From contig CAYVOX010000142.1 of the NCBI GenBank assembly GCA_964453035.1, forward strand, positions 1 to 8,190: a DNA stretch of 8,190 bases, read 5' to 3'. The stretch's first letter is position 1, and the number at the start of each line of letters is the position of its first letter. The notes beneath the pieces are model-generated. The model worked only from the letters and a program-made list of their open reading frames with translations. It did no database searches and was not told the origin of the DNA. The translations under genes and the position numbers were made by a program. The stretch comes from CAYVOX01 sp964453035. GTDB lineage: Bacteria > Chloroflexota > Anaerolineae > Anaerolineales > Anaerolineaceae. This document shows positions 1 through 4,982 of the stretch, piece by piece.

Positions 1-14
1 CACCTCTCCGAATC

Positions 15-38
15 AAAAAGCACCTGTTATGGTGCTTT
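15..38 (-). terminator. Rho-independent terminator downstream of tRNA-Gln
   Basis: Read on the minus strand, AAAGCACC pairs perfectly with GGTGCTTT across a 6-base loop (ATAACA) and is followed by a run of T. The 8-bp stem and U-tract are those of an intrinsic terminator. It lies 3 bases beyond the tRNA 3' end, so it should end the tRNA transcript and any readthrough from the upstream operon. Confidence 0.8.
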
Positions 39-41
39 AAG

Positions 42-112
42 CTGGGGGTAAAGGATTCGAACCTCTACAAACAGATCCAGAGTCTGTCGTCCTGCCGTTA
101 GACGAACCCCCA
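42..112 (-). tRNA. tRNA-Gln (anticodon CUG)
   Basis: A complete 71-nt cloverleaf folds on the minus strand. The 7-bp acceptor stem is TGGGGGT with ACCCCCA, the D stem GTCT/GGAC, the anticodon stem ACAGA/TCTGT with loop CTCTGGA (anticodon CTG), and the T stem AGAGG/CCTTT with loop TTCGAAT. The weak U1-A72 first pair and the G discriminator fit glutamine tRNAs. The 3' CCA is not encoded, so a CCA-adding enzyme must supply it. This species reads CAG codons; a UUG-anticodon tRNA-Gln is expected elsewhere. In many bacteria outside the Proteobacteria it is first charged with Glu and then amidated by GatCAB; nothing here shows which route is used. Confidence 0.95.
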
Positions 113-130
113 ATTGGGTTAGCGACCAGA

Positions 131-159
131 ATTCTACCACCCCTTGTTTAAAACTTCAA
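131..159 (-). promoter_or_regulatory. Sigma70-like promoter for tRNA-Gln
   Basis: On the minus strand TTGAAG (159-154) lies 17 bases before TAGAAT (136-131), giving a predicted start near 124, about 12 bases before the mature tRNA 5' end. The -35 box overlaps the TGA stop of the acetyltransferase gene (158-156), so the tRNA has its own promoter in only 43 bp of intergenic DNA. The -10 context GGTAGAAT resembles the other promoters in the window. Confidence 0.6.
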
Positions 160-1280
160 GAGGTAATTTCCTTTCGGTACATGCGGTGCAGCTTATAAAA
201 ATCAATCCCAAAATTGCGTAGTTCATTCTGCATCCGGTCGTTTTCCAGCCCAACCTGCACCATCTCCGCATGCTGGTAACGTCCGCTCCTCACCGAATGG
301 TACATCTCCGCAAACAGTAATGCCGTCCCCCCCATGCCCCGGTACTTCTCCACCAGCCCGGCGCCGTTAATGTTGATCCACTTCGTCCGCCGCAATTCCA
401 GCAGCAGGTCAGCCCACCCCAGCGGGAACAACCTGCCCCCGGTACGCTGTAGTGCAGTGGATATATCAGGGTATGCAAACAGGAAACCGACTGCTTCGTC
501 ATCCTTCATGATGATTTTAATCAGACTTGGATCGGCAAACCACAGCAACTGGTCAGCCAGAGTCAGCGCTTCCTCATCCGTCAGGGGCGTATTACCAGTC
601 GTACCTTCCAGCGAGCCGTTGTACATTTTTTTCAACTGCGGAACCACCGCCCTCAGGTCGCTGCGCTTATTGAATCTGGCTATGCGCAAACCTTTGCGCT
701 CTTGCACAGCTTTTGCCACTTCAAAAACCTTTTCTGGAAGTTTCAGCTCCGGACTCAAGTAACCCGAAACCATCTCGCCCATCTTTTCAAAGCCCGCCTG
801 CTCCACCAGACCAGGATAATACGCCAGGTTGTACGGGATCCCCAGCGCCGGGCGGTGCTCAAAGCCCTTCACCAGCAGCCCTAGCCCATCCAGCGCGGTG
901 AAACCCTTTGGGCCAATCATGCGCGTCAGGTTGCGCCGGCGCGCCCAGGCCTCCGCTTCCGAAAAAAGCCCCAACGCCGCGTCTGGGTTATCCTCGCACT
1001 CGAACAGGTAAAAAAAAGCCGTGCTTTCGTGGTTGTAATCGTTGTAATGGCGGTTATCCAGTACCGCAAGCCGCCCAATCCACCGCCCATCACCCTCAGC
1101 CATAAAAAACTCTGCCTCCGAGTGCGCGTAAAATGGGTGCGCCTTTTTATCCAGCATGCGTTTTGCATCCATTTCCAGCGGCGGCACCCACTGTAGCGTG
1201 GATTTGTAGATTTCAAATGGCAAGCGCAAAAATTGTCGAGCCTCGCTGCGCCGACCGGGGTCAATTTGATGAATTTTCAC
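156..1280 (-). CDS. GNAT-type N-acetyltransferase family protein (two-lobed, YghO-like)
   Basis: This 374-residue protein resembles the widespread family of about 380 residues annotated as hypothetical or GNAT N-acetyltransferase and related to E. coli YghO. Recognisable family stretches are FxxYKxxxxWVPPL (about 23-35), HPFYxHSEAEFF (48-59), GRLAVLDNRHYN (69-80), FFECED-like YLFECED (91-97), and IGPKGFTALDGLGLLVKGFEHRP (122-144). The C-terminal half (about 198-370) carries an acetyl-CoA-binding motif A, VEKYRGMGGTALL, with R314-G-M-G317-G, so it is the more likely catalytic lobe; the N-terminal half looks like a degenerate GNAT fold. The substrate is unknown and the protein should be cytoplasmic. 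It starts with GTG, supported by an AAGGAGG 4 bases upstream. Its first 20 bases overlap the end of the PHP gene, so coupled translation is likely. It is the last protein gene of the minus-strand operon. Confidence 0.8.
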   Translation of the reverse strand: MKIHQIDPGRRSEARQFLRLPFEIYKSTLQWVPPLEMDAKRMLDKKAHPFYAHSEAEFFMAEGDGRWIGRLAVLDNRHYNDYNHESTAFFYLFECEDNPDAALGLFSEAEAWARRRNLTRMIGPKGFTALDGLGLLVKGFEHRPALGIPYNLAYYPGLVEQAGFEKMGEMVSGYLSPELKLPEKVFEVAKAVQERKGLRIARFNKRSDLRAVVPQLKKMYNGSLEGTTGNTPLTDEEALTLADQLLWFADPSLIKIIMKDDEAVGFLFAYPDISTALQRTGGRLFPLGWADLLLELRRTKWININGAGLVEKYRGMGGTALLFAEMYHSVRSGRYQHAEMVQVGLENDRMQNELRNFGIDFYKLHRMYRKEITS

Positions 1281-1938
1281 GCCGCCTCCTTATTTCTTTC
1301 ACTATTCGGGCATAGGTCGAACTCAAGTGGATAAATGGTGAAGAAAGCTGTGTTTGCGCTCTGCCCCGCCGGATGACCTCACGCAGCTCGTCAGCGCTCT
1401 CAAATGCTTCCAACACCAACCGCGACCTACCCACCTCCCGCAGCGTGTGCGCATCTGAGCCCACCGTCCCCGCCAGCCCGTGCTTCTGCGCATAAGCCTG
1501 GGCTTGCTCATTCAGCAGGTTGACCTGGCACCTCGAATTAAAAACCTCCACTGCATCCACCAGCGGTGTGATGCGTTCCAGGTCTGCCAGGCGCCAGCCG
1601 TGCCGCCTGCGGTCAAACGGGTGCGATACGCTGATAAACGCTCCCTGTTCGCGCAGCCGGGCAATAGCCTCCAGCGGCTCAAGGTACCTGGGGATTTCCT
1701 TTTTCACAAAACACGCCAGGAGTTCCCCCTGTGTGGTAAGGATCTCCTCACCCACAATCACCAACTCAGGGTCCATTTCCTTGCCCAGCAGCGCCCCGCG
1801 GATGGTATTGTGATCGGAGATGACCAGCCGGGTCAACCCAACACGCCGTGCTGTCTCCACCAGGTCGCGCACCGGCACAAGGCAATCCTTAGAAAATTCT
1901 GTGTGACAGTGAAACTCAACACTCAACAGGTCACTCAT
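1261..1938 (-). CDS. PHP-domain metal-dependent phosphoesterase
   Basis: This 225-residue protein shows the full set of PHP metal-site motifs: HCH (H10, H12), SDHN (D42, H43), GEE (E64/E65), SHPFD (H106), EVFNSR (131-136) and GSDAH (D162, H164). The family folds as a distorted TIM barrel binding a trinuclear metal centre and hydrolyses phosphate esters: histidinol phosphate, nucleoside 3',5'-bisphosphates, or oligonucleotides in different members. The size and the EVFNSR motif resemble the small stand-alone PHP proteins (COG0613-like), but the substrate cannot be read from sequence. ATG at 1938 is chosen: it overlaps the upstream stop by 8 bases and has GGGA just before it. A TTG at 1956 would add six residues and has no ribosome site. 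It is the middle gene of a three-gene overlapping operon. Confidence 0.9.
   Translation of the reverse strand: MSDLLSVEFHCHTEFSKDCLVPVRDLVETARRVGLTRLVISDHNTIRGALLGKEMDPELVIVGEEILTTQGELLACFVKKEIPRYLEPLEAIARLREQGAFISVSHPFDRRRHGWRLADLERITPLVDAVEVFNSRCQVNLLNEQAQAYAQKHGLAGTVGSDAHTLREVGRSRLVLEAFESADELREVIRRGRAQTQLSSPFIHLSSTYARIVKEIRRRRENSSN
1285..1291 (-). promoter_or_regulatory. Shine-Dalgarno site fixing the GTG start of the acetyltransferase
   Basis: On the minus strand AAGGAGG ends 4 bases before the GTG at 1280-1278. It lies inside the 3' end of the PHP coding region. This strong site is the reason to accept the non-ATG start and to treat the 20-bp gene overlap as real. Confidence 0.75.
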
Positions 1939-2923
1939 ATTCCCGCTGCATCCCAAGTAAATCTGCTGAAAATGTCCAGGTGATTAATCCCAGCGCCACC
2001 CCGAACCAGAAGGTAGCCAACCGGATGAGAAGCGTAGCCGCGGCAGCCTTTGCTGGTTCCATCCCGCCCAGCAGCACCAGCATCCCCGCAATGGAAGCCT
2101 CGGCTGCACCTAACCCGCCCGGCAATGCCGAAACCGCCCCAATCACCGTTGAAAACGCCAGTGTAAATACCGCCAGTCCAAACAGGTGAGTGGATGGCTC
2201 AAAACCCAATCCCAGGAGCAATAAATAAAACCCGATTCCCTCCCCAAACCAGCTCACCATCCCCAGCCCCACCGCCAGCAAGGTGGCGCGCGGTTTAAAG
2301 AGCATGAAGCTGCCCTCGTAGAACTCCCCCAACGTGTGCACAACCCGCTTAATGACCCCAATCCGCTCTCCCAGCTCCAGCAGCCGCAGCGCAAGCGGTC
2401 GAACCTGAGAAATAACAATCACGCCCATCAAACCCACCAGCACCACCAAAAAAGCCGGCCAGTACTGCGGATAGGCGATCACCCCCAATGTGGAGAGCAG
2501 CAGCACCGCCAGCCCATCGCTGATCCGCTCCGCCACCACCACCGAAACACCCCGCGCCACCGGTATGCCCGTGTAATGCTTAAGCCACACAGCCTTCAGC
2601 ACCTCGCCCACCTTGCCCGGTGATACTGCCAGCGGGAAACCCGCCACGAACAGGCGCAAGCTTTGCCGCCAGTCAAGGTGTCTTCCTCCCACCTGGCCAA
2701 TGTAGAAATGCCATTTAACGAAGCGCAATGAGTAATTGAACAGGGTGAATGCCAGCGCCGCCGGGAAGATCCACCAGTTGAAATGCACCATCAAATCGCC
2801 CACCTGGCGCAAATCGCCAACCAGGCTCACCGCCAAAATTGCCAGAAATCCCAGCAGCAAGCCCGGAATTATCTTTCGCAGCTGAGACGTCGTTGCAGGC
2901 AGTGTTTTCTGTTCAGTGGTCAT
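1931..2923 (-). CDS. Lysylphosphatidylglycerol synthase TM-region family protein (YbhN/AglD-like, UPF0104)
   Basis: This 330-residue integral membrane protein has about eight hydrophobic segments (roughly 18-37, 50-66, 88-104, 124-150, 155-175, 213-238, 245-285, 296-318). Family signatures are LRFVKW (66-71), SPGKVGEVLK (101-110), ERISD (132-136), ALPGGLGAAEAS (266-277) and LLIRLATFWFG (298-308). In MprF this domain flips lysyl-phosphatidylglycerol; stand-alone members such as YbhN and AglD lack the synthase domain, as here, and are thought to act on lipids or lipid-linked sugars. The cargo is unknown. ATG at 2923 is preferred because a TATAAT box (2936-2931) ends 7 bases before it, so the upstream GTG at 2953 would lie outside the transcript. 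The mRNA would then be nearly leaderless. It is the first gene of the minus-strand operon. Confidence 0.85.
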   Translation of the reverse strand: MTTEQKTLPATTSQLRKIIPGLLLGFLAILAVSLVGDLRQVGDLMVHFNWWIFPAALAFTLFNYSLRFVKWHFYIGQVGGRHLDWRQSLRLFVAGFPLAVSPGKVGEVLKAVWLKHYTGIPVARGVSVVVAERISDGLAVLLLSTLGVIAYPQYWPAFLVVLVGLMGVIVISQVRPLALRLLELGERIGVIKRVVHTLGEFYEGSFMLFKPRATLLAVGLGMVSWFGEGIGFYLLLLGLGFEPSTHLFGLAVFTLAFSTVIGAVSALPGGLGAAEASIAGMLVLLGGMEPAKAAAATLLIRLATFWFGVALGLITWTFSADLLGMQREYE

Positions 2924-2930
2924 CGCGTAA

Positions 2931-2960
2931 ATTATACCCGATGCCCCCCTCACCTGTTTG
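2931..2960 (-). promoter_or_regulatory. Promoter of the membrane protein-PHP-acetyltransferase operon
   Basis: A perfect TATAAT (2936-2931, minus strand, context CGGGTATAAT) lies 7 bases before the ATG at 2923. With 18-bp spacing the -35 position reads CAAACA, a weak match to TTGACA. The transcript would start at or within a base or two of the ATG. Short half-sites CATCG (2921-2925) and CGATG (2939-2943) flank the -10 box and could be an operator or chance. Confidence 0.6.
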
Positions 2961-2970
2961 AGCTGATTTT

Positions 2971-2980
2971 CGGGTAGAAT
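2971..2980 (+). promoter_or_regulatory. Probable -10 element of psuG
   Basis: CGGGTAGAAT on the plus strand carries TAGAAT at 2975-2980, 24 bases before the psuG ATG, leaving room for the AAAGGAG ribosome site. I see no good -35 box at 16-18 bp spacing. The element nearly copies, on the opposite strand, the CGGGTATAAT of the divergent operon 35-40 bp away. Confidence 0.45.
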
Positions 2981-3004
2981 CCGATTATCTCAAAGGAGTG
3001 TCCC

Positions 3005-3940
3005 ATGCCTTCACTTAAATTACCCCCTGCCTTCATCCTCGCCCCGGAAGTTACCGCCGCCCTCCGCATTGAAAGACCCGTGGTTGCGCTGGAATCAGCC
3101 GTCATCACTCACGGACTGCCTCGCCCGCAAAATCTGGAGCTGGCTCAACAACTCGAGGTTGAGGTCCGCTCCCAGGGCGCCGTCCCGGCGACCATTGCTC
3201 TGCTCAATGGCAAAATCCACGTCGGACTAACCACCTCTGAACTGATCGAACTCGCTGATGCGCAAAACACCCGCAAAATCAGCCGCCGTGATTTCGCCCT
3301 CGCCATCGCGCGCGCTGAATCAGGCGGTACAACCGTTGCCGGTACGCTAATTGCCGCGCACCACGCTGGCATCAAGGTTTTTGCCACTGGCGGCATTGGC
3401 GGCGTCCACCGCGATGCTCCCTTTGATATTTCCGCCGACCTGCCAGAACTGGCGCGTACCCCCATGATTGTTGTCTGCGCTGGCGCAAAATCCATCCTCG
3501 ACCTGCCCGCCACCCTTGAAGTTCTTGAAACCAACGGCGTGCCAGTGCTCGGTTTTATGACGGATGAATTTCCGGCCTTTTTCTCCCCCTCCAGCGGTTG
3601 TAAGGTCACCCAGCGTGTCGAATCACCCGCCGAAGTGGCAGCCATCGCCCGGGCGCACTGGTCAATCGGACTTGACAGTGCCATTCTGGTTGTCGCTCCC
3701 CCGCCTACCCGGTTTGCCATCCCCGCAGAAAAGATCGAAGCCACCATCCAGCAGGCGGTTCGAGAGGCAAAAATGAAAGGCATCACCGGCTCAGCCGTCA
3801 CGCCCTTCCTCCTGCAGCGCGTCAATCAGCTCAGTGAGGGCTCCAGCCTGCAGGCCAACCTGGCCTTGCTGCGCAACAACGCCAGCATTGCGGCGCAAAT
3901 CGCCTCGGCTTTGAGCGCGCCTTCATCAGTTGTCATTTGA
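3005..3940 (+). CDS. psuG: Pseudouridine-5'-phosphate glycosidase
   Basis: The enzyme reversibly cleaves the C-C glycosidic bond of pseudouridine 5'-phosphate, giving uracil and ribose 5-phosphate, in the cytoplasm. The 311 residues match the usual length (E. coli PsuG is about 312). Family blocks run along the whole protein: VALESAVITHGLPRPQN (27-43), VPATIALLNGKIHVGL (60-75), KISRRDFA (91-98), GGTTVAGT (107-114), FATGGIGGVHR (126-136) and VVCAGAKSILDLPATLE (156-172), then GFMTDEFPAFF (183-193). By alignment from memory, E30, K91 and K162 correspond to E. coli E31, K93 and the Schiff-base lysine K166, and D145 to the metal-binding Asp; all are present, so the enzyme should be active. AAAGGAG (2992-2998) lies 6 bases before the ATG. 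The usual partner, a PfkB-type pseudouridine kinase (psuK), is not adjacent. The stop codon abuts that of the next gene on the other strand. Confidence 0.96.
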   Translation: MPSLKLPPAFILAPEVTAALRIERPVVALESAVITHGLPRPQNLELAQQLEVEVRSQGAVPATIALLNGKIHVGLTTSELIELADAQNTRKISRRDFALAIARAESGGTTVAGTLIAAHHAGIKVFATGGIGGVHRDAPFDISADLPELARTPMIVVCAGAKSILDLPATLEVLETNGVPVLGFMTDEFPAFFSPSSGCKVTQRVESPAEVAAIARAHWSIGLDSAILVVAPPPTRFAIPAEKIEATIQQAVREAKMKGITGSAVTPFLLQRVNQLSEGSSLQANLALLRNNASIAAQIASALSAPSSVVI

Positions 3941-4861
3941 TTACGGTGTCGGCGTCTGAGAAGGCCAGCGGGTATCGGAGGGAACCGGTGTCCAGGTCGG
4001 CGGCAGCGGTGTGGCTGTTGTTGTGGGGGTTGGCGTTAAAGTAATGGTAGCCGTGGGTAGTGGCGTTCGCGTGGGCGTGCTGGTTACCGTCGCTGAGGGC
4101 GGCGGGGGCGGGTTTCCGGTCACCGTAAAGCGCCCTGTTCCCTTCCATTCCACCCCCACGAAGATTTGCATTTCATAATCACCCGGCAGCCATTGATCGG
4201 CGCTCGGCACGCATTCCGAATAGCCATAGCCACCGGTGCTGCCCAGCCACGGTCCCGATTCGATGCACAGGATGGCCTGGTCGCTCAACCGCACCCACAG
4301 CGCCGTCCACTGCGAGCCAGCTTTCATCTTATCGAAACTGTAAGCTCCATAGATTTTCCCTACCGGGTTTGCGAATTCGCGTGTAGGATTAACTGGTTGG
4401 TTGTCTTTGGAGATTTCTTTGGCGAATTGAGGCCGGCTAAAGACAGCCTCAGGGTTGGGCGTCACCACGGAGGTAAATTTAAGATAAACGGATGTGGGAA
4501 TAAACGGCGTCGGCGTAATGGAAATGGTCGGCGTGATGGTTGGCGTCAATGTGATGGTCGGCGTCAGGGTGATGGTTGCCGTTTGGGTCACCGTAGAGGT
4601 CAGAGTGATGGTCGGCGAAGGTGGAAACACCTGGTAGGCCAACGGTTCGGCGAAATTACTCAACAGCAGCGCTGCTGCTGCCAGGAAAACAGCCAGAAAA
4701 ATCAAACGCCACCCGCGCACCATTAGATCGCGGCGTTTGCGAAAATACAGCAATTTTCGTCCTGCACGGATGGACTGTACCCCCAGTAAAATGCTTATCG
4801 CCACCCCTGCCAGAACGAAAAAAATGGCAGCTTTAACCGCAGTAGTGATATCCAGGTTCAT
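3941..4861 (-). CDS. Membrane-anchored Thr/Pro-rich surface protein of unknown function
   Basis: I do not recognise a family for this 306-residue protein. It has two TM helices (about 11-29 and 53-69) around a strongly basic loop (R32-R52, with RKLLYFRKRRD), so by the positive-inside rule the loop is cytoplasmic and the large C-terminal part is outside. A Thr/Ile/Pro repeat linker (about 83-120) leads to a compact region (about 121-249) with many aromatics and two cysteines (C199, C217) that could form a disulfide. A Pro/Thr-rich tail (250-306) ends in QTPTP. Similar TPT-rich segments are common in predicted Chloroflexota surface proteins and may be spacers or O-glycosylated. The start is ATG at 4861, preceded by AAGGA at rather long spacing (about 12 bases) and by TGCTATAAT. 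It diverges from the two kinases and could be their extracellular partner, but only position suggests this. Confidence 0.75.
   Translation of the reverse strand: MNLDITTAVKAAIFFVLAGVAISILLGVQSIRAGRKLLYFRKRRDLMVRGWRLIFLAVFLAAAALLLSNFAEPLAYQVFPPSPTITLTSTVTQTATITLTPTITLTPTITPTISITPTPFIPTSVYLKFTSVVTPNPEAVFSRPQFAKEISKDNQPVNPTREFANPVGKIYGAYSFDKMKAGSQWTALWVRLSDQAILCIESGPWLGSTGGYGYSECVPSADQWLPGDYEMQIFVGVEWKGTGRFTVTGNPPPPPSATVTSTPTRTPLPTATITLTPTPTTTATPLPPTWTPVPSDTRWPSQTPTP
4533..4586 (-). repeat. Three tandem 18-bp coding repeats (Thr/Ile/Pro linker)
   Basis: On the plus strand three consecutive 18-base units, GTGATGGTYGGCGTCANN with the third more diverged, lie at 4533-4550, 4551-4568 and 4569-4586. 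Degenerate copies continue on both sides, about 4505-4622. On the minus strand each unit encodes TITLTP-like hexapeptides in the linker of the surface protein. The 18-base period keeps frame, so copy number can vary without breaking the gene. Confidence 0.8.
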
Positions 4862-4890
4862 CAGTCAAGGCCATCCTTCTAATAACCCTG

Positions 4891-4899
4891 ATTATAGCA
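4891..4899 (-). promoter_or_regulatory. Extended -10 promoter of the surface protein gene
   Basis: On the minus strand TGCTATAAT (4899-4891) is a perfect extended -10 element (TGnTATAAT), 29 bases before the ATG at 4861. The -35 position at 17-bp spacing is A-rich (GAAAAA) with no TTGACA match, which is usual for extended -10 promoters. The predicted leader is about 22 bases. Confidence 0.65.
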
Positions 4900-4933
4900 T
4901 GCCTCAAATGTGTTTTTTCTTATCAACTCTGCG

Positions 4934-4962
4934 TTGCACTATCCATTTTTCTTGGGTAAAAT
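4934..4962 (+). promoter_or_regulatory. Sigma70-like promoter of the tandem kinase operon
   Basis: TTGCAC (4934-4939) and TAAAAT (4957-4962) are separated by exactly 17 bases, giving a start near 4968-4970. The -10 sits in GGGTAAAAT. The predicted leader is only about 14 bases and holds no Shine-Dalgarno sequence, so the first kinase gene may rely on weak or non-canonical initiation. Confidence 0.75.
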
Positions 4963-4975
4963 GATAAAGTTATCA
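4962..4975. promoter_or_regulatory. 14-bp palindrome at the kinase transcription start (candidate operator)
   Basis: TGATAA and TTATCA form a perfect 6-bp inverted repeat with a 2-base centre (AG). It begins on the last base of the -10 box and covers the predicted +1, the classic position for a repressor operator. No regulator gene is in the window, and the AT-rich sequence could be palindromic by chance. Confidence 0.4.
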
Positions 4976-4982
4976 CACTAAC

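Noticed and set aside
42..112. tRNA gene as an integration (attachment) site
   Set aside because: No integrase, partial tRNA duplicate or mobile-element gene is visible in the window.
1939..1956. Upstream TTG start for the PHP protein
   Set aside because: There is no ribosome site before it, and the six extra residues fall before the family's usual N-terminal strand. The ATG at 1938 overlaps the previous stop in a normal coupling arrangement.
3145..3825. 226-codon minus-strand open frame inside psuG
   Set aside because: It is antisense to an enzyme conserved along its full length, and its translation looks like no family. GC-rich DNA makes such frames common.
4533..4586. Possible CRISPR or intergenic direct repeats
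   Set aside because: The units are 18 bases, contiguous without spacers, degenerate, and encode an in-frame TITLTP linker.
4166..4726. Long plus-strand open frame opposite the surface protein gene
   Set aside because: Its translation is Arg/Gly/His-rich low complexity produced by the antisense of Thr/Pro codons. The minus-strand frame has TM helices, a promoter and a coherent domain layout.
4961..4981. Six-codon upstream frame (ATG to TAA) just before the kinase start
   Set aside because: Its ATG overlaps the -10 box, so it lies upstream of the predicted transcription start and would not be in the mRNA.
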